DNA from: Plasmopara viticola
Taxonomy: Eukaryota > Oomycota > Peronosporomycetes > Peronosporales > Peronosporaceae
Length of the DNA stretch: 64,000 nucleotides
Reading direction: 5' to 3'
Assembly (NCBI GenBank): GCA_001695595.3
Contig: MBPM02000073.1
Location: 248,001-312,000, forward strand
Shown: positions 32,307 to 43,407 of the stretch, piece by piece
How positions within the stretch are numbered: the first letter of the stretch is position 1
Layout of the letters: every line of letters starts with the position of its first letter
The notes under the pieces: generated by a model
Told to the model about the DNA's origin: nothing
Databases searched by the model: none
Seen by the model: only the letters and a program-made list of their open reading frames with translations
Position numbers and translations under genes: made by a program

Positions 32307-33248
32307 TTACTTGTTTGTGTGCAGCACTCGACGCAGCTCTGCGACGGTGGGAATACTCCGTGCATCGATCGTGCTAGTGCCAATACGAGCACCTTTCGAC
32401 CCATCCACCGAATGTAATTGCTTGGTATTGGATAGCGAGTTGAATAGGGCAGCAAAAGGCGAAATAGTCCTGTTTCCACCGCCTGACAAACTCTGCAGTA
32501 AACAGACCCAGGTGATCGCACCGTCGTCGCTTGATCAAGAGCAGACAAACCAAACTTTTTCACCAGCTGCCTCAAAACAGAACGGTCGCTAGGTTTCATC
32601 TTTAAAAAGCGTAAAGACAGCATGTCATCGCGCAATTGCACATCTCCACGTGGCTTGTCAAAACTGCTACTGCCCACTTCTCTCTTGTTGCTAACTTCGT
32701 TCTCTTAATCAGTACAAAATATCGTTGTTTCCACCTCTTCCTCAAAACTATCAAGTTGAGTCTCATTTGCGCGATCAAGACTCTTCTTCATGACATTCGC
32801 CTGCTTGTAAGGCAGCCACTGCGTAACAACTCTCGGTTAATAGGTATCGACGACGAGCTTCCCGTCGATCTTTGCGATTGTTGTTCGAATGTCTCGAATT
32901 TTACTCGGTATCTCGAGTAAACATACTTCATAAACTCTCTTGATCTGGTACGCAATCTGACTTGCTATTAGGAACTTTTCGCCTAGCCAAAGCTCTCCAC
33001 AAAAACTTCTTACTGCCCAACTGTCAGTGGGTTCGTTGTGCGTCCTCTGCGATCTGTAGCACCACCACATAATCGTCCTCCTCTGCGTCGTACTTGCCGA
33101 CCACAAACTTGGCTGTAGCTCCTCCTTCGTCTTGACTTTTACTTCGACTTCCACCCGATCCGCGCTGCTTTTCTACATTTCGTCTTTTTGTGTGTGTATC
33201 AACGTCAATCGAATACCGTGTAGGGGTGCTATAAAAAGTGGAGTGCAA
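32307..33248 (-). pseudogene. Gamma-A4
   Basis: Retains KFVVGKYDAEEDDYVVVLQI (33024-33248) and a 105-codon block ending IRTTIAKIDGKLVVDTY (32837-33154), so the LGEKFL and LVVDTY segments are in one frame here and in gamma-B1. The CTTAATCAG variant puts a stop in FCTD.ENE. An extra TCGAGTAAAC near 32915 is shared with gamma-B1 and gamma-B3 but absent from A2, A3 and B2. Confidence 0.5.
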
Positions 33249-33479
33249 GGCGGTTGACGAAGGGGAGGGAAACGGCTCTCGAAATTTGATAATCTAAACT
33301 TTCTTGTAGGCTTTCCTTACTTTCGCTCCTTTTATCAAATGTATCTGTAGTAGACATTGAGTCAAGAAAATTGTATTTACATGCACGCGCTACTTCTTTT
33401 ACTGTTTCAATAAATACGGTTTCTTCAGGCCCAGCACGACCATGAGCTCACTATTTTTTTGTACTGGAAGTGGTGTAGC

Positions 33480-33766
33480 ATGCGTCGATCGTGCGGTGTA
33501 GTGCTCATTCTAGCTCCGTTCCTGGCCACTAGTCACGGTATCGTGGTCGCCAGTTAAGGCTCTCAGCGTAGTCGGAGTAAACTCCAATAGGAAATTGCCG
33601 CAACAGAAGAAAAAATGGCTTTGTCCATTGTTTTCTATGAGTTCAAAAGTAAGCCAAATACGAAAATTGAGACTTTGCCCCGTGAAGCGCGAGCAAGAAA
33701 AATTAAGGCCCTGAAAGTGAGAGGATCTTAGAAAGTTGATGCTAACCAAAGACGAAAACAACATGA
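33480..33766 (+). pseudogene. Alpha-5: heavily degraded copy next to the palindrome centre
   Basis: Signal peptide MRRSCGVVLILAPFLATSHG. A TAA stop at codon 26 (IVVAS then stop), QRLR changed to QRSR, TAG at codon 37, EER changed to EEK, a further TAG in the GS.KKV region and a 1-bp loss near 33744. The first four features, and the TAG in GS.KKV, are shared with the mirror copy alpha-6. Confidence 0.72.
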
Positions 33767-34470
33767 CTTTTTTTCTTTCGTGGGCGTGCGTCCTCATGAA
33801 GAATTGAAACAAATCAGAGATGTCTTCTACAGTCAAAATTTGGCTACTTTTCTCGTGGAGAATAATTCCGATGTTTTATTTGAAATTTAATTACCTATCA
33901 CAAGCAGCTACGATGCACATTCTTGATACTGTTGGTCCCTGCTAACGAAAGTATAGCACGTACACTTCGGTTTCTCGCTAGCTCTTGTTCGTGCTTATGG
34001 TGACATTAGCGTTTATAGGTCCAGGCACACATAAAGCCTGTCCAATGTGTCGGACCAAAGAAGTGAGGCTTTAATAACAATCTACCACAGCTCGAGCAAT
34101 GACTCAGTCAAGTTTGCTAAGTATGGTCAAAAGGCCGTTTTGCAGTGAAGTCGACGCTGCTCCTTGTTTATTTAAAGAGAGTGTGTTTGAATATTTGGCA
34201 AGACGAGTGGCTCTTTGATCGCCATTTACCATACTTTATGAGTAAACTTGACCGAGTCATTGCTCGAGCAACGGTTAAGTGCTATTAGAGTCTGTTTGAT
34301 ACACAAGACGGGCTTCATGTGCGCCTGAACCTTATTTGTTAGTGAGCTTCACCCGAACAAGCGCAGCGAAAGTTCAATAGCACGTGGCATACTTTCATTA
34401 GCAGCGACCGATCACATCAAAAATTGGCTTTGTAGCTACAATAAGTCAGACCGCAGTATTTTTGCCATAA
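33767..34470 (+). repeat. Left arm end of the large palindrome
   Basis: Alpha-5 3' flank and intergenic region, mirrored by 36276-36972. The mirror ends at GCAGTATTTTTGCC (about 34457-34470 and its complement at 36276-36290). No gene beyond the beta-A4 end is seen. Confidence 0.85.
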
Positions 34471-34485
34471 AAAAAACAAAGCAAC

Positions 34486-34757
34486 TTATTTGAATGAGTA
34501 AACCAAAGGACAATATATTTTCTTGTCACTAAAGAGTACGATACCCGGTTTTGGTTTCTCTTTAGCTTTGGCTTTCAACGAGTCAACTCGTCTTGCTTGC
34601 ATGGTTTTGAAAGTGGATTCCACGACATTTAATCTCCGACTTGTCAGTGACGATTGCGCGGAGGGGGAGTGCGGGGATCGGGGATAGAGGCCTCGTTGCC
34701 GCGACCAGTGGCCAGGAATGGAGCTAGAATGAGCACGAAACCGCACGAATGACGCAT
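34486..34757 (-). pseudogene. Beta-A4
   Basis: ATG at 34757. Signal peptide MRHSCGFVLILAPFLATGRG; the APFLA core is the alpha type, so this beta has alpha-like signal-peptide sequence. The SP frame ends at TGA after PPPRNRH. Tail NVVESTFKTMQARRVDSLKA in another frame. Its 5' flank breaks off near 34860 and joins a short copy of gamma/alpha 5' sequence (TATAAAAAGTGGGGTG). Confidence 0.6.
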
Positions 34758-35067
34758 ACTTCACCACTTGCAGTGCAAAAAGAATAGTGGCCTCTGCTCG
34801 TGCTTGAGCTGCAGAAACTGTATTTACTTTAATGATTTGCCAACTAGGATGGGTAACGATCGCAAGGGTGTTATAAAAAGTGGGGTGTAAGTTGTTAAAG
34901 AAAACGGTGGGGTAGCGGCTCCCGAATTTTACTAGATACTCATTTGTTAATGAGCTTCACCCGAACAAACGCAAGCGGAAAGTTCAATAGAACGTGGCAT
35001 TCTTCCGTTAGCAGCGATCGATATAATCAAAAATTGTGCTTGGTAACTATGACAAGACGAAATTGAA

Positions 35068-35403
35068 TCATAGACTGTAGTCTTTTCCATCAAAAAAGCA
35101 AAGCAACTGGTTCGAATGAGTAAACCAACTTAGAAGAACAATATATTTTATTGTTACTAAAGCATTACGATATTCCGGTTTCGGTTTCTCTTTAGTTTTG
35201 GCTTTCAACATGCCAACTTGTCTTGCTTGAATGGTTTGAAAGGTGGATTCCACGACGCTTGATGACCTCGGGAACCACGGTGGTTAATTTGGCCTATACC
35301 AGATTGTAGGAGTGGGAGAACTTGCTTGCGGTAAGGACATGACCCCATGACCTGTGGCCAGGATGGTCGCTAGAATAAGCACAAAACCGCAGAATCGACG
35401 CAT
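35068..35403 (-). pseudogene. Beta-prime: diverged beta with a single stop
   Basis: ATG at 35403; signal peptide MRRFCGFVLILATILATGHG, then VMSLPQASSPTPTIWYRPN, a TAA, and in the same frame PPWFPRSSSVVESTFQTIQ, ARQVGMLKAKTKEKPKP and ALVTIKYIVLL. This is the only beta copy where export signal and tail share one frame, so it shows the ancestral order: signal peptide, Pro/Ser-rich linker, VEST..TIQARQ..LKAK basic tail. No RXLR is present. The mature protein would be roughly 75-90 residues; the stop makes it a pseudogene. Confidence 0.62.
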
Positions 35404-35516
35404 GCTTCACTACTTGTAGTGCAAAAAGAAAAACGGGCTCCTGGTCGTGCTTCACTGCAGAAAGCGCATTTACTTAGATAATTTGCCAACTAAGATGGGC
35501 AACAATCACATGAGAG

Positions 35517-35746
35517 AGTTGGTGTTACACCGCTGAGTGCGTGGGGGACAGGTAAAGGACGACACAAGAATATGGACAGGATTACGGTTAGGTGATGACG
35601 ACATAGGCTGACGTCACTGGAAGGACTTCATTAGATGACGCAAATAGAGCTTTTATAAAGGATCCCGAAGGATAGGCTTAGAAGTGGCAATAGCGAATTA
35701 AGGACGTTCACTTCGCATTCTACCTCGCTCACGCATCTTTCCAACA
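35517..35746 (+). mobile_element. Solo copia LTR
   Basis: 230 bp flanked by GAGAG on both sides (35512-35516 and 35747-35751). Array sequence CACATGAGAGCGACAAG is restored when it is removed. Its 3' half (GATAGGCTTAGAAGTGGCAA, then AATTAAGGACG and ending CCAACA) resembles the Copia-2/3 LTR. No internal region remains, as expected from LTR-LTR recombination. Confidence 0.8.
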
Positions 35747-35751
35747 GAGAG

Positions 35752-36275
35752 CGACAAGATGCGAAAGAAAAGAGGCGAGTAAAAACTCTGGTAGGCTATC
35801 CATGTTTGCAAAGCTTTCGTATAACATGGAATGCCGGTAGTATACTCCTGATTACACGAGCTTTCGCAAGGTCGTACCTGTCGCGAGGTCCAATGCCGTC
35901 TAAAAAATTTTTTATCTAGCAATGCTTTTTACTGCGACATTATACTACTGCGCCTTTTGCACTTTAATGTCCTACAAAGCACGGCTTCACATTCATCTTT
36001 ACATCACGATTGGTCGCATAAACCATCGACATATGGTCCACACGACAAGATATCCATGAGCAGCCGGTCTGATAAATAACAAACTTTAAGGCAATCAATT
36101 TGACGAAGGAGTGTGGTCTTTATTGCTAGAGTCTTAAGAGCGGTACATTTTACTATCGAAGACTTTTAGCCACTTTCAGAAATATATCTACCTCAATCTT
36201 TTTGAGGGCTGCGCGCTTGTCACAGTACATTGCGTTGCTTTGTCACTCTCTCGACTGGACAAGTGGTGTGACGGC
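35752..36275 (+). repeat. Diverged beta-type 5' flank
   Basis: A-oriented copy of the flank with short deletions. From about 36068 it runs into sequence absent from standard units (AATAACAAACTTTAAGGC onward), which reappears inverted at 62870-63080. No gene is seen. Confidence 0.75.
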
Positions 36276-36972
36276 AAAAATACTGCGGTCTGACTTATTG
36301 TAGCTACAAAGCCAATTTTTGATGTGATCGGTCGCTGCTAATGAAAGTATGCCACGTGCTATTGAACTTTCGCTGCGCTTGTTCGGGTGAAGCTCACTAA
36401 CAAATAAGGTTCAGGCGCACATGAAGCCCGTCTTGTGTATCAAACAGACTCTAATAGCACTTAACCGTTGCTCGAGCAATGACTCGGTCAAGTTTACTCA
36501 TAAAGTATGGTAAATGGCGATCAAAGAGCCACTCGTCTTGCCAAATATTCAAACACACTCTCTTTAAATAAACAAGGAGCAGCGTCGACTTCACTGCAAA
36601 ACGGCCTTTTGACCATACTTAGCAAACTTGACTGAGTCATTGCTCGAGCTGTGGTAGATTGTTATTAAAGCCTCACTTCTTTGGTCCGACACATTGGACA
36701 GGCTTTATGTGTGCCTGGACCTATAAACGCTAATGTCACCATAAGCACGAACAAGAGCTAGCGAGAAACCGAAGTGTACGTGCTATACTTTCGTTAGCAG
36801 GGACCAACAGTATCAAGAATGTGCATCGTAGCTGCTTGTGATAGGTAATTAAATTTTAAATGAAACATCGGAATTATTCTCCACGAGAAAAGTAGCCAAA
36901 ATTTGACTGTAGAAGACATCTCGATTTTATTTCAATTCTTCATGAGGACGCACGCCCACGAAAGAAAAAAAG
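36276..36972 (-). repeat. Right arm start of the large palindrome
   Basis: Mirror of 33767-34470: the beta 3' tail, intergenic region and alpha-6 3' flank in B orientation. The beta coding part is missing. Confidence 0.88.
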
Positions 36973-37259
36973 TCATGTTGTTTTCGTCTTTAGATAGCAT
37001 CAACTTTCTAAGATCTTCTCACTTTCAGAGCCTTAATTATTCTTGCTCGCGCTTCAAGGGGCAACGTCTCAATTTTCGTATTTGGCTTACTTTTGAACTC
37101 ATAGAAAACAATGGGCAAAGCCATTTTTTCTTCTGTTGCGGCAATTTCCTATTGGAGTTTACTCCGACTACGCTGAGAGCCTTAACTGGCGACCACGATA
37201 CCGTGACTAGTGGCCAGGAACGGAGCTAGAATGAGCACTACACCGCACGATCGACGCAT
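36973..37259 (-). pseudogene. Alpha-6: mirror partner of alpha-5
   Basis: Same signal peptide and the same lesions as alpha-5: TAA at codon 26, QRSR, TAG at codon 37, EEK and TAG in the GS.KKV region. It differs at a few bases, for example ATTGTTTTCTATGAG preceded by GCCC rather than TCC. Confidence 0.72.
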
Positions 37260-37490
37260 GCTACACCACTTCCAGTACAAAAAAATAGTGAGCTCATGGT
37301 CGTGCTGGGCCTGAAGAAACCGTATTTATTGAAACAGTAAAAGAAGTAGCGCGTGCATGTAAATACAATTTTCTTGACTCAATGTATACTACAGATACAT
37401 TTGATAAAAGGAGCGAAAGTAAAGAAAGCCTACAAGAAAGTTTAGATTATCAAATTTCGAGAGCCGTTTCCCTCTCCTTCGTCAACCGCC

Positions 37491-38440
37491 TTGCACCCCA
37501 CTTTTTATAGCACCCCTACACGGTATTCGATTGACGTTGATACACACACAAAAAGACGAAATGTAGAAAAGCAGCGCGGATCGGGTGGAAGTCGAAGTAA
37601 AAGTCAAGACGAAGGAGGAGCTACAGCCAAGTTTGTGGTCGGCAAGTACGACGCAGAGGAGGACGATTATGTGGTGGTGCTACAGATCGCAGAGGACGCA
37701 CAACGAACCCACCGACAGTTGGGCAGTAAGAAGTTTTTGTGGAGAGCTTTGGCTAGGCGAAAAGTTCCTAATAACAAGTCAGATTGCGTACCAGATCAAG
37801 AGATTTTATAAAGTATGTTTACTCGAGATACCGAGTAAAATTCGAGACATTCGAACAACAATCGCAAAGATCGACGGGAAGCTCGTCGTCGATACCTATT
37901 AACCGAGACTTGTTACGCAGTGGCTGCCTTACAAGCAGGCGAATGTCATGAAGAAGAGTCTTGATCGCGCAAATGAGACTCAACTTGATAGTTTTGAGGA
38001 AGAGGTGGAAACGACGATATTTTGTACTGATTAAGAGAACGAAGTTAGCAACAAGAGAGAAGTGGGCATCGCTGCAGTAGCAGTTTTGACAAGCCACGTG
38101 GAGATGTGCAATTGCACGATGACATGCTGTCTTTACGCTTTTTAAAGATGAAACCTAGCGACCGTTCTGTTTTGAGGCAGCTGGTGAAAAAGTTTGGTTT
38201 GTCTGCTCTGGATCAAGCGACGACGGTGCGATCACCTGGGTCTATTTACTGCAGAGTTTGTCAGGCGGTGGAAACAGGACTATTTCGCCTTTTGCTGCCC
38301 TATTCAACTCGCTATCCAATACCAAGCAATTACATTCGGTGGATGGGTCGAACGGTGCTCGTATTGGCACTAGCACGATCGATGCACGGAGTATTCGCAC
38401 CGTCGCAGAGCTGCGTAGAGTGCTGCACACAAACAAGTAA
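37491..38440 (+). pseudogene. Gamma-B1
   Basis: Mirror of gamma-A4. Blocks: KFVVGKYDAEEDDYVVVLQI (37491-37811), the frame through LGEKFLITSQIAYQIKRF to LVVDTY (37585-37902), and the C-terminal frame SGGGNRTISPFAALFNSLSN to TVAELRRVLHTNK (38258-38440). Contains the TTACTCGAG insert shared with A4. TATAGCACCCCTACACGG precedes it. Confidence 0.5.
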
Positions 38441-38887
38441 CCGGAGGCAATGATATTCCAAAAGCTTGATTAGCTCTTTCAATCCCAAAACACATGTGCG
38501 AATTTCACGCAACACTGAATATTGAAAGTTTTAATGTTGTAATCCTACAAAAACCCTTGATTGTTCCAGCCAACCAACATTCAAAACTTAAGGTAAAGGC
38601 GGTTTTAGCCCTGTATATTGAGGGGTGCTATAATAGTGGGGTATGGCGTAGTGAACGAGAACTGAGCGACTCCCTAATAAAAAGGTTGTAAAAAACTGTG
38701 CGGTGTGCGCCAGTCTTACTTGAACAGCTAAAGCGACGTAAGCAACTTTTATAATTGATTATTATGTAATGGCTCGAGCAAGAGGAACGCAAAGTACTGT
38801 GTCAAACCGCGACGAATGAAAAAATAGCACTCGGACAGCCCTTAATGGCACATCAATCAAAAGTCATAATGGACTCAAAGGTTGACA

Positions 38888-39234
38888 GATCGGAAATGAA
38901 TAGCATCCTAAGTAAACCGACAGTCATCTTAACCATTGCATCAGCTTAAACAGCTTTACCACCTTTGAGATTTTTTGACCAATTCTAAAGCTGAACCGGG
39001 AGTGAAGATTCTGAAAGAAATATGTTGTAGAAATACAGCATTGTGCATTGTCGCGATATGTGTTGTACTCATCTAATGGCGCTTCCACCGATCGACGATA
39101 AATTAAAAGGCTCTCACGGTCGTATTAAACATCCTTGTGACTAGAATCGGACGCACAGCTTACTAGACGAAAGCCGAGGGCTGCTTTAAGCCAATTCAAT
39201 GATGTTTAGAGACTGCAGCTTTGTTTTGCAGTAC
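38888..39234 (-). repeat. Inverted delta segment in unit B1
   Basis: 347 bp flipped relative to the B copy at 47.2 kb: flanks GTTGACA|GATCGG...GCAGTAC|CGTAGC. Delta (NWLKAALG start at 39199, reading left) is on the minus strand here, opposite to its unit. Confidence 0.9.
38936..39199 (-). pseudogene. Delta copy 6, inverted
   Basis: Carries all conserved blocks; the HKD.C segment has ATC for ACC (MFNTTV reading) and AAACAGCTT at the 3' end, small private changes. Confidence 0.38.
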
Positions 39235-40171
39235 CGTAGCTTAAGAAATGATGCAATTGCATCGCATAACAACGAATTACTACTTGCTATTACTTAGGAG
39301 TAAGAGACATTGCTAGATATTTTTAGACGGCATTGGTCTCCTTGAAGTACCGTTTAGTGAATAGAATCGAGATGATGTGTTTGCGATCAAGTAGTAAAGA
39401 CAACGAATACTCCCCCGTATCGGAACGGCCGCTCCCATTGGTCGCATGGACGTTTTGTCGTGTGGACCATATGTAGATGGTTTATGCGACGAATGGTGAT
39501 TTGAAGATAAATGTGAGGGCGTACTTTGTAGGACAATGAAGTGCAAAAGGCGCAGTAGTATAATAACGCATTAAATAGAATTGCTTGATATCTAAGACGG
39601 CATTGGACCTCGCGACAGCACGCATAGAATCTAACGGCCTTGCCTAAGTTCGCGTGATCAAGAACATTCTACCGGCATTCCATGTAAACGAAAGCTTTGC
39701 AAACATGGATAATCTTCTAGAAATTTAATTCGCCTCATTTCTTTCGCATGGGCAAATTATCGAAGTAAATGAGGTTTCTGCAGCTCAAGCACGGCCAGGA
39801 GCAATAGTGATGTGAAGATAATGACAACGAAGTGCAAAAGGCGCAGTGGTATAATGTCGCAATAAATAGCAATGCTAGAAATTTCCTGACGACCTTGGAC
39901 CTCGCGACAGGTACCTATGTACGCATATAAATTAAAGACCTTGCGGAATTTCGCGTAATCCGGAGTATACCCCGGTTCCATGTACATGAAAGCTTTGCAA
40001 ACATGGATAGCCAGCCCACCAGAAATTTAACTCGTTTCTCTTCTTTCGCATCTTGTGGCTCTCATATGATCGTTACCCATCCTAGTTGGCAAATCATTTC
40101 AGTAAATAGAGTTTCTGCAGCTTAAGCACGACCAGAGGCCACAATTCTTTTTGCACTACAAGTGGTGAAGC

Positions 40172-40475
40172 ATGCTTCGTTTGTGCGGTTTCGTGCTCAT
40201 TCTGGCTACCCTCCTGGCCACTGGTCACGGTTACGAGGCCCCTCCCCCCTATCGTCGCACTCCCCTCCGCGCAATCGTCACTGATAAGTCGGGGATTAAA
40301 TGTCGTGGAATCCACCGTCAAAACCATGCAAGCACGACAAGTTGACTCGTTGAAAGCCAAAGCTAAAGAGAAACCAAAACCGGCTTTAGTGACAAGAAAA
40401 TATATTGTCCTTTGGTTTACTCATTCAAATCAGTTGCTTTGTTTTTTTATGGAAAAAATACTACGGTCTGACTTA
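40172..40475 (+). pseudogene. Beta-B1
   Basis: ATG at 40172; signal peptide MLRLCGFVLILATLLATGHG. One C fewer in the second C-run gives a different reading (RTPLRAIVTDKSG) that ends at TGA after HASTTS, 57 codons in all. The tail NVVESTVKTMQARQVDSLKA is in another frame. It is the only beta with this particular 1-bp change. Confidence 0.6.
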
Positions 40476-41146
40476 TTGTAGCTACAAAGCCGATTTTTGA
40501 TGTGATCGGTCGCTGATGATGAAAGTATGCCACGTGCTATTGAACTTTCGCTGCACTTAGTTGGACGAAGCTCACTAACAAATAAGTATCCAGAGGTTCA
40601 GGCGCACATGAAGCCCGTCTTGTATCAAACAGACTCCAATAACACTTTACCGTTGCTCGAGCAATGACTCGGTCAAGTTTACTCTTAAAGTATGGTAAAT
40701 GGCGATCAAAGGGCCACTAATCTTGCCAAATATTAAAACACACTCTCTTTAAATACACAAAGAGCAGCGTCAACTTCACTGCAAAACGGCCTTTTGACCA
40801 TACTTAGCAAACTTGACTGAGTTATTGCTCGAGCTGTGGCTGATTGTTATAAAACCCTCACTTCTTTGATCCGACACATTGGACGGGCTTTATGTGTGCC
40901 TGGACCTATAAACGCTAATGTCACCATAAGCACGAACGATAGCTAGCGAGAAACCGATGTATACGTGCTATATTTGGACCAATTGTATCAAGAATGTTCA
41001 TCGTAGCTGCTTGTGGTAGAAAATTAAATTTAAAATAAAACACCGGAATTATTCTCCACGAGAAAAGTAGCAAAATTTGACTGTAGAAGACATCTCTGAT
41101 TTGTTTCAATTCTTCGTGAGGACGCACGCCCACAAAAGAAAAAAAG

Positions 41147-41434
41147 TCATGTCGTTTTCGTCTTTGGTATAGCATCAACTTTCTTAGATCCTCTCACTTT
41201 CAGAGCGTAAAATTTTCTTGCTCGCGCTTCAAGGGGCAAAGTCTCAATTTTCGTATTTGGCTTACTTTTGAGCTCATTGATAACAATGGGCAAAGCCATC
41301 CTTTCTTCTGGTGCGGCAATTTCCTATTGGAGTTTACTTCGAAGACGCTGAGAGCCTTGACTGTCGTCCACGATACCGTAACAAATGGCCAGGAATGGAG
41401 CTAGAATGAGCACGACACCGCACGATCGACGCAT
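41147..41434 (-). pseudogene. Alpha-7
   Basis: 96-codon frame as in alpha-3, broken only by TAG-37; MRRSCGVVLILAPFLAICYG, QRLR, EER and the KTKTT end are all present. Confidence 0.75.
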
Positions 41435-41667
41435 GCTACACTACTTGCAGTGCAAGAAAATAGTGAGCTCATGGTCGTGCTGGGCCTGCAGAAACCGTAT
41501 TTACTGAAACAGTAAAAGGAGTAGCGCGTGCATGAGGGGTACAATTTTCTTGAATCAATGTATTCTACAGATACACTTTGATTTAAGAAGCGAAAGTAAG
41601 GAAAGCCTACAAGAAAGTTCAGATTATCAAATTTCGAGAGCCGTTTCCCTCCCCTTCGTCAACCGCC

Positions 41668-42612
41668 TTGCACCCCACTTTTTATAGCACCCCTACACGG
41701 TATTCGATTGACGTTGATACACACACAAAAAGACGAAATGTAGAAAAGCAGCGCGGATCGGGTGGAAGTCGAAGTAAAAGTCAAGACGAAGGAGGAGCTA
41801 CAGCCAAGTTTGTGGTCGGCAAGTACGACGCAGAGGAGGGCGATTATGTGGTGGTGCTACAGATCGCAGAGGACGCATAACGAACCCACCGACAGTTGGG
41901 CAGTAAGAAGTTTTTGTGGAGAGCTTTGGCTAGGCGAAAAGTTCCTAATAGCAAGTCAGATTGCGTACCAGATCAAGAGATTTTATGAAGTATGTTGAGA
42001 TACCGAGTAAAATTCGAGACATTCGAACAACAATCGCAAAGATCGACGGGAAGCTCGTCGTCGATACCTATTAACCGAGACTTGTTACGCAGTGGCTGCC
42101 TTACAAGCAGGCGAATGTCATGAAGAAGAGTCTTGATCGCGCAAATGAGACTCAACTTGATAGTTTTGAGGAAGAGGTGGAAACGACGATATTTTGTACT
42201 GATTAAGAGAACGAAGTTAGCAACAAGAGAGAAGTGGGCATCGCTGCAGTAGCAGTTTTTAAAAGCCACGTGGAGATGTGCAATTGCACGATGACATGCT
42301 GTCTTTACGCTTTTTAAAGATGAAACCTAGCGACCGTTCTGTTTTGAGGCAGCTGGTGAAAAAGTTTGGTTTGTCTGCTCTGGATCAAGCGACGACGGTG
42401 CGATCACCTGGGTCTATTTACTGCAGAGTTTGTCAGGCGGTGGAAACAGGACTATTTCGCCTTTTGCTGCCCTATTCAACTCGCTATCCAATACCAAGCA
42501 ATTACATTCGGTGGATGGGTCGAATGGTGCTCGTATTGGCACTAGCACGATCGATGCACGGAGTATTCGCACCGTCGCAGAGCCGCGTCGAGTGCTGCAC
42601 ACAAACAAGTAA
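41668..42612 (+). pseudogene. Gamma-B2
   Basis: Similar to gamma-B1 but without the TTACTCGAG insert, so FYEVC is followed by a stop. The first block is shortened by TAA (GACGCATAA) as in A2. DAEEGD replaces DAEEDD. The C-terminal frame ends HTNK at 42612. Confidence 0.5.
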
Positions 42613-43059
42613 CCGGAGGCAATGATATTCCAAAAGCTTGATTAGCTCTTTCAATCCCAAAACACATGTGCGAATTTCACGCAACACTGAATATTGAAAG
42701 TTTTAATGTTGTAATCCTACAAAAACTCTTGATTGTTCCAGCCAACCAACATTCAAAACTTAAGGTAAAGGCGGTTTTAGCCCTGTATATTGAGGGGTGC
42801 TATAATAGTGGGGTATGGCGTAGTGAACGAGAACTGAGCGACTCCCTAATAAAAAGGTTGTAAAAAACTGTGCGGTGTGCGCCAGTCTTACTTGAACAGC
42901 TAAAGCGACGTAAGCAACTTTTATAATTGATTATTATGTAATGGCTCGAGCAAGAGGAACGCAAAGTACTGTGTCAAACCGCGACGAATGAAAAAATAGC
43001 ACTCGGACAGCCCTTAATGGCACATCAATCAAAAGTCATAATGGACTCAAAGGTTGACA

Positions 43060-43407
43060 GATCGGAAATGAATAGCATCCTAAGTAAACCGACAGTCATC
43101 TTAACCATTGCATCAGCTTAAGCAGCTTTACCACCTTTGAGATTTTTTGACCAATTCTAAAGCTGAACCGGGAGTGAAGATTCTGAAAAGAAATATGTTG
43201 TAGAAATACAGCATTGTGCATTGTCGCGATATGTGTTGTACTCATCTAATGGCGCTCCCACTGATCGACGATAAATTAAAAGGCTCTCACGGTCGTATTG
43301 AACACCCTTGTGACTAGAATCGGACGCACAGCTTACTAGACGAAAGCCGAGGGCTGCTTTAAGCCAATTTAATGATGTTTAGAGACTGCAGCTTTGTTTT
43401 GCAGTAC
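43060..43407 (-). repeat. Inverted delta segment in unit B2
   Basis: Same breakpoints as in B1 (GTTGACA|GATCGG and GTAC|CGTAGC). Delta reads on the minus strand with TTAAATTGG for TTGAATTGG at its start and an extra A near 43186. Confidence 0.9.
43112..43375 (-). pseudogene. Delta copy 7, inverted
   Basis: Frame broken by the extra A (CTGAAAAGAAAT) in the STTYF-YQN region. Other blocks are as in copy 6. Confidence 0.36.

Larger units (their letters stand above)
29326..33479 (+). repeat. Array unit A3 (4154 bp)
   Basis: Alpha-4, beta-A3, flank, delta in standard orientation (31512-31858), gamma-A4. Confidence 0.95.
34471..36275. repeat. Spacer of the large palindrome
   Basis: About 1.8 kb with no mirror partner next to it: beta-A4 remainder, a truncated flank, a diverged beta (beta-prime), a solo copia LTR and a diverged flank. 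The right part (about 36060-36275) instead matches, inverted, 62870-63090. Confidence 0.85.
37260..41434 (-). repeat. Array unit B1 (4175 bp)
   Basis: In B orientation, left to right: gamma-B1 (+), inverted delta segment, flank, beta-B1 (+), alpha-7 (-). Alpha start codons at 37259, 41434 and 45612 give spacings of 4175 and 4178. Confidence 0.95.
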
